A stretch of 64,000 nucleotides of DNA from Sialis fuliginosa (Eukaryota; Arthropoda; Insecta; Megaloptera; Sialidae). The stretch's first letter is position 1. Each line of letters starts with the position of its first letter. Made by a program: the position numbers and the translations under genes. The notes below the pieces were generated by a model, which was not told the origin of the DNA, did no database searches, and was given only the letters and a program-made list of their open reading frames with translations. The DNA is taken from positions 10,540,001 to 10,604,000 of the forward strand of contig OY540810.1 in the NCBI GenBank assembly GCA_961205875.1, in the 5' to 3' direction. Below, in pieces: positions 1-10,445 of the stretch.

Positions 1-235
1 TAATATATTTTTATTTATTTCTAACTAATTATTAAATTAATATTTGTTTTTAAGAAAATTGACTTTTATACATTGAACATATATGTATTATCATGTATGA
101 CTATAATTAATCATATATAGTTTGATTAATTTAATAAAATAAAACTAAAATAATTTGAAAAGTAAACATTTTTATTGTTTTTTAACATTTTTTAAAAATT
201 TTCTATTTCAAATTGTACAATAATCATTTTTGTTT

Positions 236-557
236 TCGTTTATACCCTTTTCACGGCTAAACCGCTGAACCGATCTTGATTAAATTTGGTAGGGAGATAG
301 CTTGCATCCTGAGAAAGGGTCTAGGCTACTTTGTATTCCGAAAAAAAGTATGTGACATTTGTACGCGCGACTTGTTTTATCGACTATCATAATAGAAATC
401 TGTTATACCTAACCTTCATCTTGATGGGTTCTATGTCAAGTGGATTTTCTCCTATTCTGATATGAAACTAAAAACCTGTTTTGTCGACTATCATCATAAC
501 AGAAATCTGTATTACCTAATCTAAATTCCACGCGAACAAGCCGCGGGTAACAGCTAG
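236..557 (+). mobile_element. Helitron-like repeat, 5'-truncated
   Basis: This copy starts inside the family consensus at a stretch reading cacggctaaaccgctgaacc and ends with GCGGGTAACAGCTAG. The CTAG end preceded by a GC-rich short hairpin segment (GCGAACAAGCCGCGG) is typical of insect Helitron-like elements. Related copies lie near 14974, 33712 (reversed), 36797, 48194 and 56880 (reversed). The first part of the family (actaatattataaatgcgaa) is missing here. No Rep or helicase coding is present, so it is non-autonomous. Family class is inferred from the end motif, not from a search. Confidence 0.55.
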
Positions 558-1183
558 TTTATATAAATATCGATATTTTACAGAAAAAAATAATTCATGT
601 TTAAATTAAAAATAAATCAATATCTATTTGAATTACTTACTTTAAATCTCAAATCTGCAAACATAAAAAAAAACAATTGAAAATAAATAAATAAAAAATA
701 TAATTCCTTTGACTTCGGCCAAAAAATGACCTTCGATCAGATACTGCACTGTAATATATATGTAGGTACATATATTTATTTTTATCTCTTAAAGTTAAGG
801 GATCAATTATTAGAAAAATATGCAAAGAATAAAAAATGATTTGAATTAGTTTAGTTTTTTTAGAACTTTTGTTGACATTTTTTAGTTTTTTGGTATGACA
901 GTTTTTTTTATAAAATTAATAATATTATAAATGGCCAATTCTAACAACTTTACATCCTTAATAAAATTTTATAAAAGTTGATCTTTTAGGAGATAAACAT
1001 AAACATAAAATGTTTGGATACCCTTGAAGCTGAAATTATGAATTTTCATAGTTTGTACCCATTAAGACTTTTAATCAATATATTTTGAACTATCATTTCC
1101 CCAAGTTACAAAAAATTTCAACCAAAAAGTAAAATTCATAAGGTCCTTTATTTTGCTCTACTGCAATGGGTCACATGGGTTTA
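558..1183. other. AT-rich unique or decayed sequence, no gene seen
   Basis: This stretch is AT-rich with many A and T runs. I see no credible open frame, RNA gene or repeat end in it. Confidence 0.5.
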
Positions 1184-1187
1184 TTAA

Positions 1188-2458
1188 CCCTCCGTTAGGC
1201 GCGCGTACTATTGTCGCGAGTTTAGGCGCGCGGCATACATGCGTAGACCATTTTCAAAAGGTCCTATAATAGCTGAATTTGATTTTTATTTCAAATGAGT
1301 TGAACTATGATGTTTATTGATGTATACTTTTGTATACAACACATAATTTTTATTAAAATTTTTATATATTTTGTTGTGGAAAAATAAACAAAGTTAAATA
1401 TCATTTTTAGACGTTTTATTGTCATAAATTATATATTAATTTAAAAAATAAACATAATATATCTAAATAAAAATATGATAATGAAAATATGTTAATTATG
1501 ATTAATATATAGAAATACAAACAAATTGCAATGAAAATGTTGCAAAGAAAAGTATGAAAATGGCGATCAAAATTGGATATTTTTATTTAGGTAAAAGTGC
1601 AGTGCGAATATATCTCATATGGTATTTTTATACATATTTGCCGAATTATTGCGATTTTTAGAATAAATATTGCACCGTCCGACATAATCACCTAGCCTAT
1701 TTGCAGGAAAGTTGAAGAAAATTTCCCGAGGGGGGTGGGGTGGGGTGATGACGTAGACCTTATCGCATTGACCAAAAAAAAGATCACTAGGTATTTTTTT
1801 TTCACTTTTCGCTACTTTGGGCAGGCATGACCATGTGTAGACTTTCAGACCAAAACAAATATCAATTAGCTTTAGCCCCCACCCCCCCAAAAAAAAAAAA
1901 AACTTTTTCCCAAGTACATTATAGAATAGAATATTACATCAATTTTCTCGTTCCCTGAAAGGGGGTGGGGGTGGGTAAGTACCCCATTAGCCCTCTCTCC
2001 TTCATATGAACACCCATGCCTATAATGGTGTGGCGTTCTGCAATTATGAAAATCCCGTACGCTCGGCATTGTCCTAAACTCTTTGTGAAGCTTTAAATAC
2101 TCCCACGCAAAGTTTTTTTGGGTTAAACATGTCTATATTTTTGAAATTAGTAAAATATAATACACGCCCATAAAATAAAACCACTATTTCTTACAAAAAT
2201 GATGAAAATAAAAAATCGAAGCACTACAAAAATAGTTACACCGTTAGGCGCGCGGCATACATGCGTAGACCAGCCGTTTTTGATTCGCTATAACTCAAAA
2301 CACCGGGCTAAAAAATTGCAACTAAGTAACTAATAATATACAAGGATATGTAATCGACTGCTACTCAAAAGGGCACGTGCTAAAATAAAGCGTGGTTTGT
2401 ATTGTTACAGTTTTTATAGTAGTGGTCTACGCATGTACGCCACGCGCCTAACGGAGGG
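1188..2458. mobile_element. Non-autonomous piggyBac-like (TTAA) element, 1.27 kb
   Basis: The element is bounded by TTAA on both sides (1184-1187 and 2459-2462), the target duplication of piggyBac-type transposons. The ends are inverted: CCCTCCGTTAGGCGCGCG on the left and CGCGCCTAACGGAGGG on the right. The GC-rich block TAGGCGCGCGGCATACATGC occurs at 1223-1242 and again as a direct copy at 2245-2264, and inverted in the right end, so the terminal motif is repeated subterminally. The inside has no transposase frame; the two short minus-strand frames (1615-1890, 1872-2069) run through G/C-run low-complexity DNA and are not convincing genes. It would need a transposase in trans. Confidence 0.85.
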
Positions 2459-2462
2459 TTAA

Positions 2463-2949
2463 CAAAGAGTAATTTAATGTCTTCGAGAACTCCTGAAAGT
2501 TTGTTGGTATGTTTACGGTATACCCTTTATATTTGTGGAAAATCTTTAAACAGCAAACAATTAAAGTAGTTAATCATTAGATGTCTGGTAGATCATGCTG
2601 TATAATTGTCATACTTATCCAATGGTCGATGCTATATAAATCTGCGAATGCGAAGAGGTTCTCTAGACAACTAATGACCGGGGCGTCACCGACCGCCAAA
2701 GCCTGCTTGTGTGTCTGACGCGTTGCCAAGGAAATGTACCAGTGATTTACAAAATGTCCGCTTTAACCGGATTACTGGCGCAATCTATGAGGATAATTCA
2801 AATACCTAATTTATAAACGTAATCAATTCAAATAGTATTAAGGCATTGTTAATCAGATATTAATCGTTTTTTCTGATTATATTTATTTAGAATCATTAAA
2901 AGTTTTATTATAATTTATATATATTGTAATACTTAAAGGTTTTTTTGAT
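2463..2949. other. Unique sequence with a GC-richer block, no gene seen
   Basis: Most of this interval is AT-rich, but about 2590-2790 is clearly richer in GC and CpG, with no repeat counterpart in the window. No open frame of useful length crosses it. It may be a fragment of an unrecognised repeat or a regulatory segment; I cannot tell which. Confidence 0.4.
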
Positions 2950-2995
2950 TCTTCAGGGCTCTTCTAAAAGTGCACTTTTAGAAGAGCCCTGAAGA
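2950..2995. repeat. Perfect 46-bp palindrome
   Basis: The sequence reads TCTTCAGGGCTCTTCTAAAA and continues into its exact reverse complement without a spacer, centred at 2972/2973. Its right arm is the start of the Penelope-type terminal repeat that follows, so it is probably the junction of two such repeats in head-to-head orientation. DNA of this kind can extrude a hairpin. Confidence 0.9.
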
Positions 2996-3380
2996 TGTCC
3001 ACTGCAATGTGTGACGAAACGTTGGCCGATAACACGACCAAACCGACGCGGCTTACACCCAGAAGCCAAGATTCATATCAAGATCACCGCGGAAGCCTCA
3101 AGACTCATATATATTTGTGCGATTAAATTATTATGTAATCTATTGAAAATTGTATGTTTTGGTGGCAATAAATATTTCATATTCCGAATTTTAAATATAC
3201 ATATTATACTTGATTTAAAATTAAATAATGAAATAGACGTATATTTGTGTTTTTATTTAAAATGATGTAACTATGTAAGCTCCAACCTAGAAAAAATAAC
3301 CGATAGTGTTTGTCTTAATATTTTTGAATCTGTTGTAAGCGAATCTGACTTTTAGGGCGGCAGACGACTTTTGAAGCCCA
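2985..3380 (+). repeat. Penelope-like element terminal repeat
   Basis: The block begins CCCTGAAGATGTCCAC, runs through GACGAAACGTTGGCCGATAA and a segment with CCCAGAAGCCAAGATTCAT, and ends near 3380. Parts recur at 32494-32560, 50660-50885, 52914-52985 and, reversed, 53930-54025. The CTGANGA and GAAA boxes flanking a short stem (2989-3019) resemble the core of hammerhead ribozymes known from Penelope-like retroelements. The open frame at 3011-3265 lies wholly inside this repeat and carries no recognisable domain. Assignment to Penelope is inferred from the motif and from the GIY-YIG remnant elsewhere in the window. Confidence 0.5.
2989..3020 (+). ncRNA. Hammerhead-like core motif (hypothetical)
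   Basis: CTGAAGA at 2989-2995 fits the CUGANGA box. GTCCAC (2997-3002) can pair with GTGTGAC (3009-3015) with one bulge. GAAA follows at 3016-3019. An extra U sits between the first box and the stem, and I have not identified the cleavage site or stems I and III, so activity is unproven. Confidence 0.3.
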
Positions 3381-3384
3381 TAGT

Positions 3385-3640
3385 ACATATTATAAAAATT
3401 ATACATATAGTATAAGTATTGTAAAGTTGATTTTTTCCGAAAATCGGATTTTGATGGAATTATCCATTTTGAACTTTCCTGAATCCATTCTGACTATTTT
3501 CACCATGATGTCTGTGTGTCTTTCTGTCGGTCTGTAAGCACTGTAACTCAAAGAGAGTAAAATTTTATATTTAAGATTATTTTTTCTGGGAAACAAAAAT
3601 ATTTTTGAAAACAAACTTTCAACCGAAAACAGATGTTAAC
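3385..3640 (-). repeat. Dispersed repeat family C, copy 1
   Basis: This block contains CACCATGATGTCTGTGTGTC and a run telling of TGTCTGT repeats. It matches, in reverse orientation, the block at 12300-12600 over most of its length, including the GGAAACAAAA and CGAAAATCGG parts. The minus-strand frame 3399-3614 lies wholly in it and is not a gene. The class is unknown. Confidence 0.6.
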
Positions 3641-4145
3641 TGATAAAATAATTATTAATAATTACTGATAATAATAAGAAGAAAAATAATTTTTACAATT
3701 TAATATTTAATTGTTATCTTTATGGTAACACTATAATATGTCAATGAATATCTTTGAATTTGTAGATAACATATAAACATGAGAAAACAATGCTAACTGC
3801 TTTTAATAAACGGTTTTGTTTCGATGTACACGTATGGCTGTAATTTTACACAATAAAAATGATTGCAGTTAAAATGTATACTTGCTATAAAATAGTTTTT
3901 CTTTTCAGTTTTGAAAAAAATATAATTCATACCTAGGTTTAATCAAAAAACAAAATAAGTACCAAAACATTTAGCTAAACGTTTGTTATTAAGAAAAACT
4001 GTAAGTTACTTGATGAAATCTTTCATTTATTGTTAATTAAAAAAAATTTAAGAAAAATTTTGTAACAAAGTTTTCCACAATATAGTAGAAATAAGTATCT
4101 CAATCATAATGAATTTAAGAAAAGTGGGTATGTCATATTAAGGAA
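3641..4145. other. AT-rich sequence, nothing seen
   Basis: No open frame, repeat end or structured RNA was found in this AT-rich stretch. Confidence 0.5.
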
Positions 4146-4400
4146 AAACTTATTACGGCCAACTCAAAAGAAAATCTCTGTTGAAGGGACGGAAGAAGTG
4201 AGAGAAAGACGCGATGTATCTATGATTAAATGTTGACCGCGAAAGGAGAGGGACAGAAAGCCCCGGGGTAGAGAAAAAGCTCGTAAATTGAGTCACCGAG
4301 GCCGACTGTCATATAACCCGGGCGTAGAATGAGCAAAAGCTTCCAACTCTTCTCACAGCAAGCTTTTCAAGAGCTTGTGCACTGTGTGTTTTTTGTTTTG
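4146..4400. other. GC-richer unique island
   Basis: This segment stands out from the AT-rich background, with CCCCGGGGTAGAG and CCCGGGCGTAGAATGAG and several CpGs. It has no second copy in the window and no long open frame. A possible acceptor-like CTCTTCTCACAG ends at 4359. It may be a regulatory element or a non-coding exon, but nothing in the sequence decides this. Confidence 0.35.
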
Positions 4401-4455
4401 TAGATCAAGTCTCTACCAACTATTTGTTTATTTCTGTTTACTTTTGTTGCGTATG

Positions 4456-4530
4456 CGAGTGTGTGTGTGTATATGTGTGTGTGTATGTGTATGCGTGTGT
4501 GTGTTTGTACATATGTGTGTTTATTTGTGG
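4456..4530. repeat. (TG)n-rich microsatellite
   Basis: An imperfect TG/TATG run is present. The frame at 4424-4669 is a translation of this run (Cys/Val/Tyr rich) and is rejected as a gene. Confidence 0.85.
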
Positions 4531-4669
4531 CATGCTGCACAATAAAAACATCAATATTGTGTTTTTATACGCGGTCAGGATTAATATTGCTTTCCAAAAC
4601 ACATTTGTAGTACTTTACAGTTCTGTTTGTATTAATTTTCTTTTTTGTTATCTTGCGCCTGACAAATGA

Positions 4670-6105
4670 GGCGGTTATTGGAATCTTGTACATTTTATCA
4701 CTGTTTATTTCGACAGTTTAAAATGCTTAGGGAAGAGTGGGATAGTTACGAACACCTAAGGGAGAAATCAAATAAATTAAAACCTAAGTAAGAAGTTTAG
4801 TTAGTTATACATTTTCAGTATCAGTTTTAATAAATATAAAAACAAAATTGAAATTATAGACAAAAACAAAACCCTATGTGTAAACCTAATTTGTACAAAT
4901 TTTGCAGTAAAAACCTCTGGATGTACTTTGACCACTGGTACACTTATCATGTGCCCATAAATTGCACTTAAAGCACATTACCTACATATATAGTCTCGAA
5001 CAGGAAAATCTTGGTATTTTTCATTATATTAAGACACTTTTTTTGGTTATTTTCTTTTAAATGACTGCAATTCCTCCAACTTTACCCCATTTAATTTGTT
5101 CGTCATTGTCCAACAAGCTTGAAAAAAAAAATTTTTTTGAGGTTAGGATCATATAATTAACAAAACGGGTGACATCAAATACTGTTTGATCTAAGCTTAC
5201 TTGAGCATAACTTAATCACATTTATATTAATAGATGAAATATGATATAAAAATGAAACTAAGCTTACTTTGTACTGTGAGCGTGTTAGTTTTCATCGGAA
5301 AAAGAATTCTCCGTAAGACGCTACAGTTTTTTATATTGATTAATAATCTTTTTGATTTTTTACTTTCAAACAATTTTTGGAGAAGCAGGACTCTCCACCG
5401 TCAGGCGAAATTTTTTAATGTATCATTTTGCAGTGATCAAAAAAAATCATATCCTTCACAGAGGAATAGTCCCTTAATGCTCCTTTTAAATAAATTTGAT
5501 GTATTACTTACTAACGTGATTTAAATCAATATTACCCCAATCGTGCCCAGCGTTACATATATGTAACAGAGCGCTTTTTTTAAGATTTTGCATTTGATGT
5601 AAGATTATTTTAATTCGAATGGGTTTGAAATCATACTTATTTTCAAGTATTGGGCTGAATACATCAACAATGCAATTACCAACGTTCTGGAGTTTTATTA
5701 TACATAGATAGGTATGAATTGATGACAGAAAAATCAGCAGTATCGATAACAAAAAAAAAATCTCGAAAATGATAGAGTTAAGGTTCTTAATGAAAAATGT
5801 ACATAATATGCGTTGTAAAAAATAGTGCAGAAAATTAAAAATTCTTTTAATTAAATGTATTATACTTGGTTCTGTTGATAATATTACAGTTATAGTTAAA
5901 AGAGCATTTAGTTAAATTTGGTAATACCGGGCGAATGAATTAATAATAATTTAATCACATTTATTGCATAAAATTTACCTGTGAATTAAACATAAATTTT
6001 CATTCGTATTTTCTTGGTATTAGTAAATATTTATTCAACGATTATTTCAATTTCAATAATTAATTTCCACATTCTAAACAATCAAATATAGACCCAAATC
6101 AAATA
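4670..6105. other. Gene-free AT-rich stretch
   Basis: I see no supported gene. Frames at 5234-5524 and 5504-5752 have AT-driven composition, no domain and no homologous copy in the window. Confidence 0.5.
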
Positions 6106-6109
6106 TGTT

Positions 6110-6510
6110 CACCCCGCCACTGTATACACCCACACACACACGCATTTATATTTGTTTGCCAACACATCCTCACACTCTCCCGTCATTCCCAACAACACCA
6201 GATCATGATAGGCGTATGTGTGTGAGGTGGGCCGTTTGGGTGTGTTGACGGAGTGGGTATATGTTTATGAGGTGCGCGTACGTGTTTTCTGTCACCTGTT
6301 TGCCCGCTGTGTTTCGTTTGCTGTGATTGTTTGTAGTTTTAAGGTGGTAGCATTTTTAAGTTTTGTATGCATAAAAGAGCCGCGCGAACTCGCGCAAGTG
6401 TGAAAAAATACACACAAAGTGTGGGGATGGGGGTGCGTATGTGGGCGTATGAAAAATATTAAAACAAGAGACAATACGTGGAAATGTATACGAGCGGAAT
6501 TTTTTTGCAC
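6110..6510. repeat. CA/TG-rich low-complexity region
   Basis: CACACACAC, TGTGTGAGG and GTGGGGATGGGGGTG type runs dominate this region. Frames on both strands (6218-6403, 6292-6510, 6419-6607) overlap one another and are compositional. Confidence 0.6.
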
Positions 6511-6654
6511 GTCGGAGATGAATATGAATCTTTTAAACGTTTTTTTTTTCTGTTCTCGTTTTGTATTAATGTTTATTATGAATAAATTACAGACGGAAAT
6601 TGTGTGAACTTATTTAATTTTTTTAGGCTTTTGCGGTTATCTTTGAAATAAAAC

Positions 6655-7202
6655 ATGTTGAGCACGCAAATGATAGGGCTCCGTAGCCATTCTCACTTAT
6701 ATTATCTACTTGATATTACGTATCAAGAGTTATTTAATGTTGACGAAAGATGTAATCTTTATAAAAGTGTTACGTGTTCGTGTCACCATTTATTTATTTA
6801 ACTGAAGGGTTAAAATCAAAAGGTCATGTAACATTATTGTGGCATTTTAGGAGACCTATCAAAAGACACACCTCTCAATGCGTTTGTGAAAAAAGTTGTT
6901 CACTTTTCAGTTTATGGGAAGGGAGTCAAAAAAATGTTTTTTTCGAAAAGCTCATCATTTCTATTCTTGGGTCATCAATCTACGTTCGTATACTAAATTT
7001 CATCTTAATAGGTATATAAATGAGAGAAGATAGACGGACGAATAGCGAAACCAGGGGGGTTAGTTTCCTATACTCTATTTCATTTAAGAATGCAGTGGTT
7101 GCCGTGGTTTTTGACGGTAAAATGCACGATTCGTACCGTCAAAACCCAGGCAACCACTGCATTCTTAAATGAAATAGAGTATAGTTTACTACGGAACCCA
7201 AA
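6655..7202 (+). repeat. Dispersed repeat A with inverted ends
   Basis: The left end carries GATAGGGCTCCGTAGCC and the right end CTACGGAACCCAAAAAA, an inverted pair. The interior (GGTTAAAATCAAAAGGTCAT, later GAAGATAGACGGACGAATAG) matches 58348-59125. A fragment of the same family with AGTGCG/GGACTCGCGC lies near 14780. Elements beginning AAACGGCCAAGTGCG are abundant in several insect genomes, but I cannot name the class. The frame at 6774-7019 is inside it. A hairpin MITE interrupts its right end. Confidence 0.6.
7068..7184. mobile_element. Hairpin (foldback) MITE, copy 1
   Basis: The two arms CTATACTCTATTTCATTTAA and its reverse complement enclose a nearly complete 117-bp palindrome. Inside lies GTTTTTGACGGTA and its complement. 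A diverged second copy is at 24271-24391. The element sits in the last 30 bp of repeat A, whose 3' end continues after it with CTACGGAACCC. The insertion is therefore younger than that repeat copy. No coding capacity. Confidence 0.85.
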
Positions 7203-8190
7203 AAATTGAGTATTCATTTAACAGGAAAATTGGAAATGGTTCTTATTATATACCGTATGTATTTATATGATATGCTGTTAGCAAACGGATATATCGTTGT
7301 TATGACCTATTATCGCATTTTAGTGAATTTTCCAAAGGGAAAATTGACTTTTGCCATCATTCTCTGACAGAAGTTTGCAAAAAACTATGTATCTTCATCG
7401 CGATCACGATCAAAACTTTATATATACGGAGTGTTCAAAATAAAACGTTACGAATTTCTTATTACAAAAAAACTTTTCAAACAAAAGTTACTCGGTTTGG
7501 AGGGAGCAATATCATAAAATTAAAAAAAAAATCACTGGTGATTTTTTGTTATGAGCACCTACATTTTTGTTTTAAGGATCTGATTCTTTGTGAAAAAATA
7601 AGAAACTTTTGTTCGAAAAATCCCCAAACATAAAAGATAAAAATTTCATGTTTGGCTATGTATTAATTGAGTATTGGAGGACAAACACTGTAGAACCATT
7701 TTTGTCTCCTATTGAGGTTGAAATGCCTGAAACACCTTAAACGAATTTAAATTTAAACCTTCCACCGGCATAAAATGTGTAACAACTTAAAATTTTTACA
7801 TCCTTGGTCTATGGCGTTCTTTAGTCAGTCATTGAGGGCTTCTCTCTTTTTATATTGTTTCATAACGGTTTCAATTCACTCTAATTTAGATTACATTTTA
7901 TTTATTTCAAAAAACTACATTTTAGTCCTGTAGCTTTGAAGGACTTTGAAATCTAAACTGTTTGAGATATACATAGAAATACCTTCCTGACAGAATTTTA
8001 TTCTTTGTAAAATTGTTCCTGTTTATTTTTGCTCTATCTTGTATTGTTTTCGCTGGGTGGACGGTTTAAGAGCATACAACCTTTCAATTGGCACTTAATT
8101 AATCTAATTCCATTTCTAGTTTGACTGGGCTATATTGAAAGAAAGTAAATATAATAATATCTCTAATTCGTACAATGTTCATTGTAGTGT
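7203..8190. other. Gene-free stretch
   Basis: A short piece near 7430 (GGAGTGTTCAAAATAAAAC) resembles mariner-type ends, but no partner end was found. Otherwise it is AT-rich DNA without supported features. Confidence 0.4.
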
Positions 8191-8194
8191 TTAA

Positions 8195-8642
8195 CCCTTA
8201 ACTAGTATCGTTAATTTTACAAACGTAATTTGTATCGTGGGGTATTTATAGCCCCACTGAAGATGGCAAGATAGTTTCAATAATGAGACTCGATAACAGT
8301 TAAATAATGCTCTCATTTTATGTAAACAACTAGCTTTTAATACCATTTATTTATTATATTATCTTCTACGAAAGATCAAAATAAAGTTACTGAAAAAATT
8401 AACATTAAGAAAGTTTTTGACACAATTTTTTTTCTTATCTTATATGAACTAATTAAGCAAACAAACACATGTTTATATACCTCTAATTAACAATTAAAAA
8501 AAATGATTGGTATCGTGGGGGCGCGAGTCGTGACATAATGATATTACTTAAAATGGCGGATGTGCACGAAGCTGAGATTTTTAGAAAAACATCAAAACAT
8601 GACCTGTAGAGGCCAGCCAGCCCCCACGATACCAGTTAAAGG
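8195..8642. mobile_element. TTAA-flanked MITE (piggyBac-like), 448 bp
   Basis: TTAA occurs directly outside both ends (8191-8194 and 8643-8646). The ends are inverted: CCCTTAACTAGTATCGT on the left and ACGATACCAGTTAAAGG on the right. Inside, ATCGTGGGG recurs near each end. The TIR is unrelated to the 1188-2458 element, so two piggyBac-type families are present. No coding capacity. Confidence 0.75.
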
Positions 8643-8646
8643 TTAA

Positions 8647-9144
8647 TATTACAACCGAGTGATAAATACGTCATTAGTAGGGCCAGCTTAATGTATCAAC
8701 ACCTCAGGCATCTGTCTGGGGTAGAAAGTGCTAGAGGGCAACATACTATATGTTTGATACATCGATTTCGGGCTGTAAATTTAGTATAATATTATTATGT
8801 TTCATACATGTCATAAGGGCGCCAACAACACAAGGGTCGATCATGTTTCTAGTAGTCCATAAAATAAATATATGGACCTATATTTTATGTAGCATGAACT
8901 CAAATAAGCCACTTACAAAGATACTGTAAGGTTCAGTCGCTCGCTCCGAACATAATTTCTTCCAGCATTGATTTTCATTGACCTTATAGCCTACAGTATC
9001 TACCTGAGATTTCGGCGTAAATATTAGATACCTACCTTTAGATATGTATACAATGGAATAGCTTCCAAAGAATGAAAACATATTCCAATAAAAAATATAT
9101 TTATATTTATTATAAAAATATGTTCGTTCTTTTTTTTAGATATT
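8647..9144. other. Unique AT-rich sequence, no supported gene
   Basis: A minus-strand frame (8878-9081, 67 codons) has no recognisable motif and no copy elsewhere. I do not annotate it as a gene. Confidence 0.4.
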
Positions 9145-9627
9145 TAAGGTATATATTTGTTGATATTTGATTACTGCCATAACTGAATTATAATTTATAG
9201 ACAATTAACTATAAAACGTCTTGATTTGATTACAATCGGCCAATGGGTGTAAAAATGGTGGACATTCAAACTTATTATTAGTGTAATCTATTTATTCATT
9301 ATTATTACATTATTGTAGCATCCGCTTTACATTTTTTTCTTTTACGATTCTTTATTTTATAAATTTTGTATCGTAGTACTTATCAATCAGTCTGCCCATC
9401 ACTGGGTTTTAATTTGTCCATTAGTGGATAAATAACACAAACAAAATATGAGGCTATAATTTAAAAAAAGCATACTATATTTGCGGACTTTGGTAATTAA
9501 ATTGATTTAATTAAGAGGTACATGTTTTATTAGTAACATGAGTTTATGAGAATTACAAAAATATGCCCATAAAAAAAAAAATATATATACCTTGCTCTTA
9601 ATGCGTCCAAGACTGATGCCAGTAACT
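9145..9627 (+). mobile_element. TA-flanked MITE family M1, copy 1 (left end worn)
   Basis: The body aligns with the full-length copy at 60498-61023, for example TTACTGCCATAACTGAAT and ATTGATTTAATTAAGAGGTA. The right end reads GACTGATGCCAGTAACT before TA. The left terminal motif AGGTACTGG is not preserved. Confidence 0.7.
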
Positions 9628-9639
9628 TATTGTATTTTC

Positions 9640-10250
9640 ACACCTTATATAATATAAACATAGATTTTAATTACATCAACAGTATACTTTTCAACCTCGT
9701 ACTCAATAATTTCGGTTTTCAAATTGCTTAATATGAAAACTTTGGTTTTATCATAATTACTGTTATTTCTTTTATAACTTAATATACTTCCAAAAGTTGT
9801 GAAATGAAATTAAGTAATCTGATAAAGTTCTAATGGGATTATTTATCTAATTAAATCCTTGGACATTTGTTTAAAAGTATGTAGGTAATTATTCATAATA
9901 ACTTAATCATTATTTGTGAAAATATATTCTTTATTACTAAAAAAGGCTTAAATCAGCTGCTTTTTAATTGAATGTGTTAATAATGTAGTATTAATTAGCA
10001 TTGTATTGATTAGGTTTGTTATTTAAACACAAAAGCTATAACTACAAATAAATTTGATTTTGCGCCGTAATATATTTTATTTAAGTATGTTATAGATTGA
10101 CATACATAACTTTAATAACTACATATATGTACATTTAGTGAGCCATATTAGCAAAATTGGTTTCTTTAGACAGCCATTTCATTAATAAGGAACTGGAAGG
10201 AGGAGCAGTTTATTGTAATAACTTGTTCTTAATACGGTCTTTTTACGATT
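9640..10250. other. AT-rich sequence, nothing seen
   Basis: No open frame, repeat end or RNA gene was recognised here. Confidence 0.5.
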
Positions 10251-10445
10251 ATTTAGAAATCCTTGTTTTATAAGTAACGAAAACAATATTTTCTTAAAAT
10301 TAAAATATACTCTTAATCCAGAAAATTATTGTTTCTCTTTAAAGCAATATTATCGGACGAAAACAATAATGTTCTTGGATTAAGAATATATTTTTATATT
10401 ATGAAAATATTGTTTTCGTTATATGTATATAAAACAAGATTTCCT
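10251..10445. repeat. Foldback repeat, about 190 bp
   Basis: The left arm AAATCCTTGTTTTATAAGTA is inverted at the right as TATAAAACAAGATTT. Between them AACGAAAACAATATTTTC and GAAAATATTGTTTTCGTT pair exactly, and further pairs run to the centre near 10350. This is a hairpin MITE by structure; no TSD was resolved. Confidence 0.7.

Noticed and set aside
1615-2069. Overlapping minus-strand frames in the TTAA element
   Set aside because: Different phases, G/C homopolymer content and no transposase motif.
4424-4669. Cys/Val/Tyr-rich open frame
   Set aside because: It is the translation of a TG microsatellite.
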